Of a DNA stretch of 64,000 nt, positions 39,344-51,000 are shown one piece after another. This stretch comes from Bartonella grahamii subsp. shimonis. GTDB lineage: Bacteria > Pseudomonadota > Alphaproteobacteria > Rhizobiales > Rhizobiaceae. The position numbers and the translations under genes are program-made. Location of the stretch: NCBI RefSeq assembly GCF_036327415.1, contig NZ_CP123961.1, forward strand, positions 372,001 through 436,000. The letters run 5' to 3'. The stretch's first letter is position 1; each line of letters opens with the position of its first letter. A model generated the notes under the pieces. The model saw nothing but the letters and a program-made list of their open reading frames with translations. It was not told the origin of the DNA and did not search any database.

Positions 39344-40570
39344 ATGGCCATTTCTTATGACCTTAGACCTGTTGGTTCATGTTTTGCGCGAGAAACAGAT
39401 AATGTGGTCGTGAAGGAGAGTTCTAAGCTCTCTTTAATTGGTTTGTCGCAAGATGAGATGGTGCAAGCTTTAAAGGCCGTTGGTGTACCAGAGCATCAAA
39501 CGCGTATGCGTGTGCGTCAGCTTTGGCATTGGCTTTATGTGCGTGGTGTTTCAAATTTTGATGAGATGCTGAATATTTCTAAAGCAATGCAAGAAACACT
39601 TAAGTGCCATTTCTCCATTGCGCGTCCAGAAATTGTTGGAGAACAAATATCAAAAGATGGTACGCGTAAATGGCTCTTACGTTTTCCTGCACGTGGAGCT
39701 GGAAGGCCTGTTGAAATTGAAACGGTTTATATCCCTGAAGAAGGACGTGGTACTTTATGTCTTTCATCGCAAGTAGGGTGTACGTTAACTTGCTCTTTTT
39801 GCCATACGGGAACGCAGATGCTTGTTCGCAATCTGACTGCGGAAGAAATTTTAGCACAATTATTGGTTGCACGTGATTGTTTGGGTGATTTTCCTGATAA
39901 AAATACCCCTGATGGGGCAATAGTTCCCATTGAAGGTCGTAAAATTACCAATATTGTTATGATGGGGATGGGAGAACCTCTTTATAATTTTGAAGCTGTT
40001 AAAAAAGCTTTATTGATTGCTTCTGATGGCGATGGGCTTTCTTTATCAAAACGTCGGATTACGCTTTCAACCAGTGGGGTTGTTCCTGGAATTATCCGAA
40101 CCGGAGAAGAAATTGGTGCTATGTTGGCGATTTCACTCCACGCAGTACACGATACATTAAGGGATATGCTTGTTCCCATTAATAAAAAATATCCGCTTGC
40201 TTTACTAATGGAGGCTTGCCGTAATTATCCTGGTCTTTCTAATGCAAAACGAATCACTTTTGAATATGTTATGCTGAAAGATATCAATGATAGTTTAGAT
40301 GATGCTAAGCGATTGATTCGGTTATTGAAAGGGATTCCTGCTAAGATCAATTTAATCCCTTTTAATCCGTGGCCAGGGAGTAATTATCAGTGTTCTGATT
40401 GGGAGCAAATCGAGCGTTTTGCTGATGTTGTTAATCAAGCGGGCTATGCTTCTCCTATTCGGATACCACGTGGGCGCGATATTTTAGCAGCATGTGGACA
40501 ACTTAAATCAGCTTCAGAGCGTTTACGGAAATCTGAACGTTTGCGACTTGAAAATGCCATTGGTCATTAG
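39344..40570 (+). CDS. rlmN: Dual-specificity 23S rRNA A2503 / tRNA A37 methyltransferase RlmN
   Basis: Radical SAM C2-adenine methyltransferase. The cluster motif is [11 protein letters not shown]. The family segments [20 protein letters not shown] and [14 protein letters not shown] are present. A conserved C-terminal cysteine lies in ILAACGQL. I chose ATG 39344 ([11 protein letters not shown]), 408 residues; GTG 39329 would add five codons. It follows the IalB-like gene by 42 bases. Confidence 0.94.
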   Translation: MAISYDLRPVGSCFARETDNVVVKESSKLSLIGLSQDEMVQALKAVGVPEHQTRMRVRQLWHWLYVRGVSNFDEMLNISKAMQETLKCHFSIARPEIVGEQISKDGTRKWLLRFPARGAGRPVEIETVYIPEEGRGTLCLSSQVGCTLTCSFCHTGTQMLVRNLTAEEILAQLLVARDCLGDFPDKNTPDGAIVPIEGRKITNIVMMGMGEPLYNFEAVKKALLIASDGDGLSLSKRRITLSTSGVVPGIIRTGEEIGAMLAISLHAVHDTLRDMLVPINKKYPLALLMEACRNYPGLSNAKRITFEYVMLKDINDSLDDAKRLIRLLKGIPAKINLIPFNPWPGSNYQCSDWEQIERFADVVNQAGYASPIRIPRGRDILAACGQLKSASERLRKSERLRLENAIGH

Positions 40571-41357
40571 TTAATGCAACTTTCAGCGATATTAAAGCCT
40601 ATGCTTTTTTTCAGTAAATCAGCATATAATAGCATTATGTGAAACAGAGATTAAGATGGATAAGTGCGAGACGAACAGTTTCAGCTTTTATGTGCTCAAT
40701 AGGGAGAAAGATATCGCATAAAGTCTGTTTGCGTAATCTCTGAAATGAGGAGGCAACCTCATTTAGAGGGAATATGAAGTTTTAAAGGTCTTAACTAATT
40801 TTCACTTTATTATCATACCCTTTAATTCTATTTTATGTCTTTTAAAAGCATCTACGGTAATATCTTTTAAAAAATAGAGATTGCGCATTGCCTCACTCTT
40901 TTGTTTGTTGCGTTCTTTAACAATTATTACGCCTCACACACAAAATTGAGTGTCTAAAATATAAATACCATTGTGTTGTCTATTGACATGTTTTTAAAAA
41001 AGCATTTCTTAATGTACTGCCCATCTCATAACAATGCTTGAGAAGAATATAAGACAAAAGCCTCTGTGAAATTATGATATTACCCCGCCTTTACGTTTAA
41101 TAAAAGCGCCAAGTTGGTACCGCCATTTTATTGTTCAACTCCCAATATTGTAACGCTTTTGGCACTTAAGATGGTTCATAAAAGGTATTTTTATTTTTTT
41201 CTTAGATAGTTTTTATACACACGAAAACCCCCGATGCGCTTATAACGTACAAGGGAAAGATATTGTTTGATTCAACATAAACAGATTTGAAATGAGATAG
41301 TTTCACAACATCACAATATTTAGAGTTCTCATTTAAATTAAAAACGATAAATTACAT
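40571..41357. other. Gene-free stretch with inverted repeat copy
   Basis: 787 bases between the convergent rlmN and rhtB-like genes. No coding frame is supported. The right half is taken by copy C of the dispersed repeat in inverted orientation. I see no strong intrinsic terminator for either gene. Confidence 0.5.
41105..41355 (-). repeat. Dispersed intergenic repeat, copy C
   Basis: Read on the minus strand, it shows TAATTTATCG then TTTTT, CTAAATATTGTGATG, TTTCAAATCTGTTTATG, TTGAATCAAACAA, CTTGTACGTTATAAG, GTGTGTATAAAAACTATC, AAAAATACCTTTTATGAACC, CAATATTGGGAGTTGAACAA and ATGGCGGTACC. This is the same order of blocks as copies A and D across the whole unit. Confidence 0.65.
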
Positions 41358-42005
41358 TTATAAATCAATGTTTGTAACTATAAGAAGATGGAGGGCAAAG
41401 CTAGTAAAAGTACCAGCAATAAGCCAGTCGAGAAAGCGAATATAAAGAGGATTTTTCTTGAGAATTTTGGTAAGTTTATGCGCTGTAAAAACGATAAAAA
41501 TTGTAATGGGAAAAGAAATAGGAATATAAGAGAGTCCTAAAAAAAGTAGCTTTTGTGTTGCCATAGGATCGTTCGCATTAATAAATTGTGGTAAGAATGT
41601 TGCGTTAAAGAGTATAACTTTAGGATTTAAAAGATTAATTCCAATACCAGCAAGATAGTTACGTTTAGCGCTTTGAGATTTAGAAGATGTCTGTTCAAAG
41701 GAAAATGTCGGATTTCTCCGTAACGCTTGAAAGGAAAACCATAAAAGATAAAAGGCACCAACAATTTTTAGAAGAATAAAAGTGTGTGGCGCAGCAAAAA
41801 TAAGTGCTGATAAGCCAAGTGCTACAGCGGTAACCTGAATGGCAAATCCTGTTGCACTACCTAAGGCGCACATAATTCCAGCTTTTTTGCTTTGTGTAAT
41901 GGTTCGTCCTACAGAAAGCATCATATCAGGTCCTGGAATAAGTGCTAAAATCAACGATGCTAAAGCAAATTGTACAACAATAGACCACTCCGGTAGAAAT
42001 GACAC
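41358..42005 (-). CDS. LysE/RhtB-family amino acid exporter
   Basis: Inner-membrane exporter of the LysE/RhtB superfamily, probably for an amino acid or derivative. It has 215 residues and about six hydrophobic segments. The family signature is visible near the N-terminus (FALASLILALIPGPDMMLSV) with the GPxxxxxxxxxxxxG pattern completed by SKKAGIMCALGSATGF. The GINLLNPKVILFNATFLPQF block is also typical. The start is GTG 42005; no better ATG is near. The substrate cannot be deduced. Confidence 0.88.
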   Translation of the reverse strand: MSFLPEWSIVVQFALASLILALIPGPDMMLSVGRTITQSKKAGIMCALGSATGFAIQVTAVALGLSALIFAAPHTFILLKIVGAFYLLWFSFQALRRNPTFSFEQTSSKSQSAKRNYLAGIGINLLNPKVILFNATFLPQFINANDPMATQKLLFLGLSYIPISFPITIFIVFTAHKLTKILKKNPLYIRFLDWLIAGTFTSFALHLLIVTNIDL

Positions 42006-42175
42006 GTAAATCTCCTTTTATTTTTAAGCAGTATTCATTATTTACACTTTAAAGCGTTTTTATTTACGTTTTTTGCGTCTTTTTAATGTTGCTTAAAGAA
42101 AATTTATTTTTATATTTCTTACATTGTTTTGATTTCTGGATAGAAATAAATGAGCAGCTCATGTAGAATTTTGAA

Positions 42176-43423
42176 ATGAAGAAGTGGCAAAATATTAGAA
42201 AAGTTGTTTTGGCTTATTCAGGGGGATTGGATACGTCAATTATTCTCAAATGGTTGCAAAGCACGCTAGGCGTTGAAGTTGTAACTTTTACAGCGGATTT
42301 GGGGCAGGGGGAAGAGCTAGAATTTGCTCGTCGTAAAGCTGAAATGCTAGGTGTTAAAGAAATCTACATTGAAGATTTGCGCGAAGAATTTGTGCGTGAT
42401 TTTGTGTTTCCGATGTTTCGAGCCAATACCGTTTATGAGGGGACTTATCTTTTAGGAACATCAATTGCACGCCCACTTATTTCAAAGCGTTTGATTGAAA
42501 TTGCTAAGGAAACAGGAGCAGATGCAATTGCTCATGGGGCAACGGGTAAAGGCAATGATCAGGTACGTTTTGAGCTTTCCGCTTATGCTCTTAATCCTGA
42601 TATAAAAATTATTGCTCCGTGGCGTGATTGGGATTTTAAGAGTCGGACAGATCTGTTTGAGTTTGCTCGTACACATCAAATTCCTGTAGAAAAGGATAAG
42701 CAAGGCGAAACGCCTTTTTCAGTGGATGCGAATTTATTGCATTCTTCATCAGAAGGAAAGATTTTAGAAGATCCAGCACTTCCTGCTCCTGAATATGTCC
42801 ATATGCGCACTCTTTCGGTGGAAGATGCTCCAGATCAAGCAACTAGAATCACTCTTGGCTTTAAAAAAGGTGATGCTATTTCAATCAATGGAAAAAATTT
42901 ATCTCCTGCAACTTTACTCGCAGAATTAAATCATTATGGGCGCGATAATGGTATTGGTCGGTTAGATTTGGTAGAAAATCGCTTTGTGGGTATGAAATCG
43001 CGGGGTATTTATGAAACTCCAGGGGGGACCATTCTTTTAACGGCTCATAGAGCTATAGAATCTTTAACGCTAGATCGTGGTGCAGCTCATTTGAAAGATG
43101 AATTGATGCCACGTTATGCAGAGCTCATTTATTATGGATTTTGGTTTTCGCCGGAACGTAAGATGCTTCAGGCAGCTATTGATTTATCTCAAGAACATGT
43201 TGAAGGTGAAGTCACGTTAAAACTCTATAAAGGAAACGTGATTGTTGAAGGGCGCCAAAGTAAAAAATCGCTTTATTCTAGTGAGTTGGTAACTTTCGAA
43301 GATGATCAAGGTGTTTATGATCAAAGAGATGCAACTGGTTTTATTAAATTAAATGCTCTACGTTTGCGTACATTAGCAATGCGTCATCAAGGTGACAAAA
43401 AAAGAAATAGAAAATTACGGTGA
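42176..43423 (+). CDS. argG: Argininosuccinate synthase
   Basis: ATP-dependent condensation of citrulline and aspartate. It has 415 residues. The N-type ATP pyrophosphatase P-loop is [18 protein letters not shown] at residues 10-27, and [19 protein letters not shown] [18 protein letters not shown] binds the substrates. The gene stands alone and is divergent from the rhtB-like gene, so the 170-base spacer should carry both promoters. Retention implies that citrulline-to-argininosuccinate conversion is kept; argH is not in this window. Confidence 0.96.
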   Translation: MKKWQNIRKVVLAYSGGLDTSIILKWLQSTLGVEVVTFTADLGQGEELEFARRKAEMLGVKEIYIEDLREEFVRDFVFPMFRANTVYEGTYLLGTSIARPLISKRLIEIAKETGADAIAHGATGKGNDQVRFELSAYALNPDIKIIAPWRDWDFKSRTDLFEFARTHQIPVEKDKQGETPFSVDANLLHSSSEGKILEDPALPAPEYVHMRTLSVEDAPDQATRITLGFKKGDAISINGKNLSPATLLAELNHYGRDNGIGRLDLVENRFVGMKSRGIYETPGGTILLTAHRAIESLTLDRGAAHLKDELMPRYAELIYYGFWFSPERKMLQAAIDLSQEHVEGEVTLKLYKGNVIVEGRQSKKSLYSSELVTFEDDQGVYDQRDATGFIKLNALRLRTLAMRHQGDKKRNRKLR

Positions 43424-43787
43424 AAAGCATAAAGTGGGGGCAGTGCTTTTGTATGAAATGCCTAACTTAAGCATTTTTGTCTATTGGTTTTTGCAGTTCT
43501 TTCGCTCAATATTAGAGATTTCGCTTTTGTACTAAATCAGTATAATAAGCAAAACCCGTGATAATAATAGCAATGAAGACTCCGATAATCAAAACAAGTC
43601 AATTTTGATTTATAATATTGAATGTTTTTGATTTTTATCAGAACGAAATGTGTTTACAGCGAGGGTGGTTTTTGTATTGTGACTTAAGAGTATAAAGAAA
43701 TTTTCATCTTTTTGCTTGCTATTATTGACGAATAAATTCAAGAACCATACACCCTATTTTGAAAGAGTGTAATTTTTAGGATAAATA
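43424..43787. other. Gene-free stretch with short terminator-like hairpin
   Basis: 364 AT-rich bases between argG and lysK. Just after argG, AAATGC (43456-43461) and GCATTT (43471-43476) form a six-pair stem followed by T, a weak intrinsic terminator candidate. Nothing else recognisable is present. Confidence 0.4.
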
Positions 43788-45449
43788 ATGATGCGTGATC
43801 AGTGTGATGCCCTTAAGCTTACGCCTGAATTAAAAGATGCGGCTTCTCAATCAAAAACTTGGCCATTTGAAGAAGCACGTAAGATTATCAAACGGTATGA
43901 AAAGGCGGGTTATCCAGACAGTGTAATATTTGAAACAGGTTATGGACCTTCTGGTTTACCGCATATTGGAACTTTTGGGGAAGTTGCACGTACAACCATG
44001 GTGCGTCATGCATTTCATATTCTTACGGAGAATAAAGTAAAAACAAAATTGCTTTGTTTTTCTGATGATATGGATGGTTTGCGCAAGGTTCCTGAGAATG
44101 TGCCTGATCGCGAAAGGATGGAGCATTATCTTGGTCAACCGTTGAGCCGGGTACCTGATCCTTTTGGAGATGATTATCCTTCTTTCGGAGCAGCGAATAA
44201 TGCACGTTTACGGGCTTTCCTTGATCGTTTTGGTTTTGATTATGAATTTGCAAGTGCTACGGATTATTACAGTTCGGGTCGTTTTGATGAAACGCTTTTG
44301 AAAATCCTTGCCTGTTATGACAAGGTTATGGAAATTATTTTACCAACATTGGGTGAAGAACGACAAGCAACCTATTCGCTCTTTTTACCGATTTCTCCTT
44401 TTTCTGGAAAAGTATTACAGGTACCGATGATTGCGCGTAATGTTGAAAAAGGTACAGTTACTTATATCGAACCAGAAACAGGAGAAACCATAGAAACAGA
44501 GGTTACAGGAGGCAAGGTTAAGTGTCAGTGGAAGGTAGATTGGGCTATGCGTTGGACAGCGCTTGGCATTGATTATGAAATGGCAGGAAAAGATCTTATC
44601 GATTCCACAAATCTTTCTTCTAAAATTTGTAAAGTATTAGGTGGGAAGTCCCCAGAAGGATTCAACTATGAGCTCTTTTTAGATGAGAAAGGGCAGAAAA
44701 TTTCCAAATCCAAGGGAAATGGCTTAACCATTGATGAATGGCTTACTTACGCCCCAACGGAGAGTTTAGGTCTTTATATGTTTTCAAAGCCTAAAACAGC
44801 AAAAAGGCTTTATTTTGATGTTATTCCAAAAGCGGTTGATGAATATTATGCGCATCTTTCAGCTTATGGTCGCCAAGAATGGAAAGAGCGGCTGAATAAT
44901 CCTATATGGCATATTCATAATGGTTGTCCACCGCAGGTTAGTTTGCCTGTTTCCTTTGCGATGCTTCTGAATTTGGTAAGTGCTTCAAATGCGGAGAATG
45001 CAGAAGTTCTTTGGGGTTTTATTTCTCGTTACGCTAAAGGAGTAAATGCACAAACTTGTCCAGAACTTAATCAATTGGTGAAGTTTGCCATTAAATATTT
45101 TGATGTTTTTGTTAAACCAAACAAAAAATTCCGGCTCCCTGATGATAGCGAACGAGCAACATTAGCACAAATTGATGAAAAATTAGCTAATTTACCTGAA
45201 ACTGTTGATGGCAATATGCTACAAAATATGCTTCTTGATGTTGCACGGTTAACTGAACGCTATCAAGATCATAGCAAAAAAAGCCCTGAAGGTGGGCCTG
45301 GTGTTTCCAATGTTTTTTTTCAAATGTTGTATGAAGTCCTTCTGGGACAAGAGCGAGGTCCACGATGGGGATCATTTATAGCGCTTTATGGAATTAATGA
45401 AATGCGTGCACTGATTGCTGAAGCGCTTGCACGGCCGACGGAGGAATAA
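43788..45449 (+). CDS. lysK: Lysyl-tRNA synthetase, class I
   Basis: Class I LysRS, the archaeal-type enzyme used by alphaproteobacteria instead of class II LysS. It has 553 residues. The HIGH-like motif is [20 protein letters not shown] near residues 48-67, and the KMSKS-like loop is [18 protein letters not shown]. The anticodon-binding C-terminal cage follows. A second ATG lies at 43791. Its stop shares one base with the prfC ATG, so translation is coupled. Confidence 0.95.
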   Translation: MMRDQCDALKLTPELKDAASQSKTWPFEEARKIIKRYEKAGYPDSVIFETGYGPSGLPHIGTFGEVARTTMVRHAFHILTENKVKTKLLCFSDDMDGLRKVPENVPDRERMEHYLGQPLSRVPDPFGDDYPSFGAANNARLRAFLDRFGFDYEFASATDYYSSGRFDETLLKILACYDKVMEIILPTLGEERQATYSLFLPISPFSGKVLQVPMIARNVEKGTVTYIEPETGETIETEVTGGKVKCQWKVDWAMRWTALGIDYEMAGKDLIDSTNLSSKICKVLGGKSPEGFNYELFLDEKGQKISKSKGNGLTIDEWLTYAPTESLGLYMFSKPKTAKRLYFDVIPKAVDEYYAHLSAYGRQEWKERLNNPIWHIHNGCPPQVSLPVSFAMLLNLVSASNAENAEVLWGFISRYAKGVNAQTCPELNQLVKFAIKYFDVFVKPNKKFRLPDDSERATLAQIDEKLANLPETVDGNMLQNMLLDVARLTERYQDHSKKSPEGGPGVSNVFFQMLYEVLLGQERGPRWGSFIALYGINEMRALIAEALARPTEE

Positions 45450-47023
45450 TGGAAAAGAGAGTGCAGGAAGTAAAGCGACGCCGTACATTTGCAATCATTG
45501 CTCACCCAGATGCGGGAAAAACAACATTGACAGAAAAGCTTTTATTGTTTGGTGGTGCTATTCAACTTGCAGGAGAAGTAAAAGCAAAAAAAGATCGTAT
45601 TCAAACCCGTTCTGATTGGATGAATATTGAGCGTGATCGTGGTATTTCCGTTGTGACTTCGGTGATGACGTTTGAATATGAAAATCATATTTTTAATCTC
45701 CTAGATACTCCAGGACATGAGGACTTTGCGGACGATACCTATCGCACTCTCACAGCTGTTGATAGTGCTGTCATGGTGCTGGATGCGGCCCGCGGGATTG
45801 AGCCTAGAACATTAAAATTATTTGAAGTGTGTCGGATGCGGGATATTCCTATTGTTACGTTTATCAATAAAATGGATCGTGAGGCACGTGATCCTATAGA
45901 GCTTTTAGATGAAATTGAAGAAAAGCTTGCGCTTGATACCGCGCCTATAACCTGGCCAATTGGTACTGGTAAAGATTTTGTTGGTACCTATGACCTTTAT
46001 CATAATCGTTTTCGTCAAAAAGATGATGAGATAACACAGCGGATAGTTTCAAATCCCAGAGAGGTTGTCCATTTACTCCCTGAATATCAACGTTCAACTT
46101 TTATTGAAGGGGTAGAACTCGCTCAAAGTATTTGCAAGCATTTTGATCTTCAAGCTTTCCGTGAAGGTCATATGACTCCGGTTTATTTTGGTTCGGCTTT
46201 GCGAAATTTTGGTGTTCGTGATTTGATCAATGCGCTTATTGATTTTGGTCAAAGTCCTCGTGACCAAAGTGCAGATCAGCGCAATGTCATAGCCATGGAA
46301 CCTAAAATGACGGGATTTGTTTTTAAAATTCAAGCGAATATGGATCCTAATCATCGTGATCGTATTGCATTTTTTCGGGTATGTTCGGGAACACTTGAAC
46401 GTGGTATGAAGACCAAGTTGGTTCGAACAGGAAAACCAATGACACTTTCGGCTCCACAATTTTTCTTTGCGCGTTCACGCCAAATTGCTGATCAAGCCTA
46501 TGCTGGTGATATCGTAGGGATTCCTAATCACGGAACATTGCGTATTGGCGATACTTTGACTGAAGGAGAAGATATCCTCTTTAAGGGAGTCCCAAATTTT
46601 GCACCAGAGATTTTGCGTCGTGTTTGTTTGGGTGATCCAATGAAAGCAAAAAAGCTCAAAGAAGCTTTGCAACAAATGGCTGAAGAAGGGGTTGTACAAT
46701 TGTTTATTCCTGATGATGGGTCGCCTTCTCTCATTGGTGTTATTGGTGCTTTGCAAATTGATGTTTTAAAAGAACGATTAAAAATAGAATATTCTTTGCC
46801 TGTGAATTTTGAGTCTGCGCGCTTTAATTTATGCCGTTGGATTTCAGCGCAGAGCAAAGATGAGTTGCAAAAGTTTCTCAGCAATCACCGCTCTGCTATT
46901 GCATATGATTTAGAAGGTGATCCAGTTTTTTTAGCGGAGAACCATTTTTCATTGAATTATGAGGTAGAAAGAGCTCCTAAAATAAAATTTTCTGCTTTTA
47001 AAGATTATCAAGTACGCTCTTAA
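45449..47023 (+). CDS. prfC: Peptide chain release factor 3
   Basis: GTPase that recycles RF1 and RF2 from the ribosome. It has 524 residues. The G1 motif is FAIIAHPDAGKTTLTEKLL, G2 RGISVVTSVMTFEY, G3 LLDTPGHEDFADDTYR and G4 TFINKMDRE. Domain 2 and the C-terminal VVQLFIPDDGSPSLIGVIG segment match RF3 rather than EF-G. It overlaps lysK by one base. Confidence 0.95.
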   Translation: MEKRVQEVKRRRTFAIIAHPDAGKTTLTEKLLLFGGAIQLAGEVKAKKDRIQTRSDWMNIERDRGISVVTSVMTFEYENHIFNLLDTPGHEDFADDTYRTLTAVDSAVMVLDAARGIEPRTLKLFEVCRMRDIPIVTFINKMDREARDPIELLDEIEEKLALDTAPITWPIGTGKDFVGTYDLYHNRFRQKDDEITQRIVSNPREVVHLLPEYQRSTFIEGVELAQSICKHFDLQAFREGHMTPVYFGSALRNFGVRDLINALIDFGQSPRDQSADQRNVIAMEPKMTGFVFKIQANMDPNHRDRIAFFRVCSGTLERGMKTKLVRTGKPMTLSAPQFFFARSRQIADQAYAGDIVGIPNHGTLRIGDTLTEGEDILFKGVPNFAPEILRRVCLGDPMKAKKLKEALQQMAEEGVVQLFIPDDGSPSLIGVIGALQIDVLKERLKIEYSLPVNFESARFNLCRWISAQSKDELQKFLSNHRSAIAYDLEGDPVFLAENHFSLNYEVERAPKIKFSAFKDYQVRS

Positions 47024-48026
47024 AATAATAAAATAAAGAAAAATCTTTTCTACAATAATTTGATTAATAATGATAATTTATCGTTTTTCATACTGGGTGA
47101 AAAATCTAAATATTGTAAGTTTCTTATATTGAAACAATCAAAATCATTTGTTTGCACGTCATAAGTAGGATTGGTATGTGCGTAAAACACTTGAAGCAAG
47201 AAATACAATGCCTCTTATAAACCTTCTCTATAGCTAAGAGCTTTCAAAATATTGGGTGAGGGTAAAAAATAACGATGGCAGTGTGTGGTGTGCTTTATCC
47301 TATTCACGGAAGTTTACATTATACTATTCATTTATATTATTTACGGGACGACATTACGAAGTAAGATCAAGTGCAATGAAAGGTGTCTCTTTAAAAACAA
47401 ACATATAAAATTGCAACATAATGATATTTTGGGGTATTCTATTTTGTACAAGGGATGTAATCCTAGCAAGATAGAGGCTTGTACGATAGACTTTTGCAAA
47501 ACTCCCTCCCTCTAAAGTAATTCATTTTCACTGTGAAAGGTGGAATATTATTATTATTTTTTTCACGCTTTTTGTGGAATTCGAAAATATTATTTATGAA
47601 ACTGATTTTTTAAATTTTGCAATATCATGATATCTATTTTTTCTGAAAATGATGCAGTATGTAAAGAATATTGTCAGATTGCACAGTGTAAAGCATACAG
47701 TAAATTTATTTATTATATTCAAAGAGCTACAATACATTGGTATCCCTAGCGCTTTTTAAAACTTTAATATTTATTTTTATATTACCTATTTGAGTTAGAG
47801 AATAAGCTGTAGCCAATTCTACGTTGAAAAACATCAGAAAAATTTTATACATTTTTCCGCGATGACTTAAGACATATAATTTATTTCAATATTTTTTTAA
47901 ATCTAAACTAAAAAATCTGCTGTATAAATATAGCTTTTCAGTTTTTCCTTGTATAAATGTTGTATACAGTCAAAATAATACAAATAATCAATAAGCTGAA
48001 ATTTGTTATCCCAAATATGAGATCAT
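47024..48026. other. Gene-free stretch with repeat copy D
   Basis: 1,003 AT-rich bases between prfC and addB. Copy D of the dispersed repeat occupies 47068-47300. The remainder has no convincing gene or RNA; a short purine/pyrimidine palindrome TTTTCAC.GTGAAA lies near 47528. The addB promoter should be near 47950-48000. Confidence 0.45.
47068..47300 (+). repeat. Dispersed intergenic repeat, copy D
   Basis: It matches copy A through GATAATTTATCG, CTAAATATTGTAAG, ATTGAAACAATCAAAATCAT, TTTGCACGTCATAAG, TATGTGCGTAAAACAC, CTCTTATAAACCTTCTC, CAAAATATTGGGTGAGG and ATAACGATGGCAG. A deletion of about 20 bases relative to A is present after GTAAG. Confidence 0.6.
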
Positions 48027-51000
48027 ATGACCTATAAACCGCGTGTCTTTTCTATTTCTCCGGGAGCTGCTTTTTTGCCTCACTTTGTTGATGCACTACT
48101 CTCTGGTAGCCTTATTGATAATTTCGCTTCCAGTGGAGATATTCAAACTGCCCTTGCCGATAGCCTTATTTATGTTCCGACACGTCGTGCTGCTCGCGCT
48201 TTGCGTTTAGCTTTTGTTGAAAGAAGTGATACACAATCAACATTCTTGCCAACCATTCGTGCTCTAGGAGATATAGATGAAGACAGTTTCCTTTTTGCTG
48301 AAAATCATACCAGCGCTCTCGATCCACCTATTGAAGAAAGCGAACGTCTTTTACTTTTAGCACGCCTTATTCGTTCATGGCGTGAAAATTTGCCTGCGCA
48401 TATGCGTGCTATGTTTGGTACAGAAGATGTGCTTATTCCGGCTCACACTGCCGATGCGATTTGGCTTGCACAAGATTTAGCACACTTGATGGACGAAATT
48501 GAAACAGAAGGAGCAGACTGGTCAAAACTAAAAAATATTGCACCTGATATGGTCGCTGAATGGTGGCAGATAACGCTCGATTTCCTAACTATTGTTACGC
48601 AAAATTGGCCAGAAATCTTGACAGAAAGACAACGAAGTAATCCTGCTGAATGGCGAAATCAAGCACTCACAATGCATGCAGAGACTTTACGATGTATGTC
48701 GCCTGATAAACCTATCATTGCAGCTGGTGTGTCAGGTTCTATTCCTGCAGTTTCTCATCTTTTAAAAGTTATCGCTTCTCTGCCAAAAGGGGCTGTTGTT
48801 CTTCCTGGCCTTGATCTTCATATGGATGAAGAACAATGGAATGCACTCAGCACAAGTAATAAAGGAAAAACAGCTTATGATTTTTTTGATCATGCAGAAA
48901 ATGTTTTTAGTCATCCTCAATATCATTTAAAAAAACTTCTAACTCTCATGGAGTGTCAACGTCATCATGTTTGCGAAATTGGCCAACAAAATATAACAAA
49001 GAAAAGGCGAATGGCTCTTTTATCAGAAGCACTCCGACCAGCTTCTACAACAGATAAATGGGTACAAATTGTCCGTGATGATTATGAAAATCTGTGTGCA
49101 GATTGGTCATTTATTGAAGCTATAAATGAACGTGAAGAAGCTCTTGCTATAGCTGTTACCTTGCGCAAAGCTATTGAAGAACCCCAAAAAACTGCAGCCC
49201 TTATTACAAATGACCGTAATTTAGCACGCCGTGTTGCTGTGGAATTACAGCGATTTGGAATTGAAGCAAATGATTCAGGCGGAACACCACTTGCACAAAC
49301 ATTGCCTGTAACTCTCTTACGACTTATTTTAGAAAATGTGTTGCAACCCGATGATTCTATTGCTTTTCTTTCTCTTCTTAAACATCCACTGACAACACTC
49401 CAACAAAACCGTCATCGTTTACGGGAAATGGCAGAAAATTTTGAACTTTTTGTTCTTCGAGGGAATACAGGGCGCATCAATCTTTGCGAATGTGATCAAT
49501 TTCTTGAAAAATGGATTGAAATATACTTTCATAATAGTTCTGAAATCAACGCTTTTGATCAGCAGAAATGTGAAGAAGCACGTTTTCTTTGTCATCTTTT
49601 GAGGAAAGCTGTTGAACCTTTAACATCTCTTATGAAACAAGAGAAAGAATGCACCATCAATGAAGCTGCGATAGCAACTGTTGAGGTTTTTGAAAATTTT
49701 GGTCGCAATGAGGATAATTCTCTTGCACATCTTTATCAACACGAAGCAGGACAAGCCCTATCAAAATTTTTACGTGAATTGATCAGTGATCAATCCGGAT
49801 TAACATTTCATCTTTGCGAATGGCCCGCTATGTTTTCTGCCATAATAGCAAATCGTTCCGTTACACCTTCGCCTGGAGGACACCCACGTTTATTCATTTG
49901 GGGTACTTTGGAATCACGTTTGCAAACAGTTGATACAGTGGTCATCGGCGGTCTTAATGAAGGGTCATGGCCGATATCAACCCGAAATGATGTTTTTTTA
50001 TCGCGACCGATGAAAATGATGTTAACTTTGGAACCACCAGAGCAGCGTATTGGTCTTTCCGCGCATGATTTTCAATGGGCGATGGGAATGGATAAAGTAG
50101 TGATGAGTCGCGCACTGCGCGTTAATCATACGCCTTCCATTCCTTCGCGCTGGCTACAACGCATGGAAACAGTTGTAGGAAAACAGGTTTGGAAAAAAAT
50201 CCGTGAACGAGGTGAAATATTACGTCATTGGACAAAGATGCTTGATCATACAGGCATAACTTCTGAGGTGGAACGTCCTTGCCCTGCTCCACCTCTTGAT
50301 ATACGTCCGCGTCATTTTTCAGTCACTGAAATAGAAACATTGCGGTATGATCCTTATGCTATTTATGCTAAAAAAATCTTACGGCTCAAGCCACTTAAAG
50401 AACTTATTCATGATCCTAGCGCTTCAGAACGTGGAACACTTTATCACGCTATTCTTGCATCTTTTTGCACACAAATAAAAAATCCAAATGCTGCAAATGC
50501 ACTCAATGTACTGCTTTCTATTGGACGTAAAGAGTTTGATAAATTCAATTTTCCACCCGATATTGAAGTAATTTGGTGGAATAGTTTTGAAAATCTTGCT
50601 CCACGCCTTATTCAATGGGAACAAAGTTTAGGACTGCGAGAGCGATATTCGGAAGTGGTATCACAAAAAATTCCTATAGGAACAACAGGGGTAACCCTTT
50701 CAGGACGTGCTGATCGTCTTGATGTTTTGCCAGATAAAACAATTGAAATTCTAGATTTCAAAACCGGAACCCCTCCTTCATCAAAACAAGTTCGTGAATT
50801 ATTATTTCCGCAATTGGCTTTAGAAACAGCTTTACTCATACAAGGGGGATTCCCAGATTTTCAAGATTTGACCCCCTCAAATTTATTTTACATTCCCCTT
50901 AACGGAAAAGATGAAATTAAATCCCAATCAATTCTTTTAAAGAAACAAGACGGAAAAACTCACCTAAGTGCTGTTAATCTTGGTGAAAATGCATGGGAAA

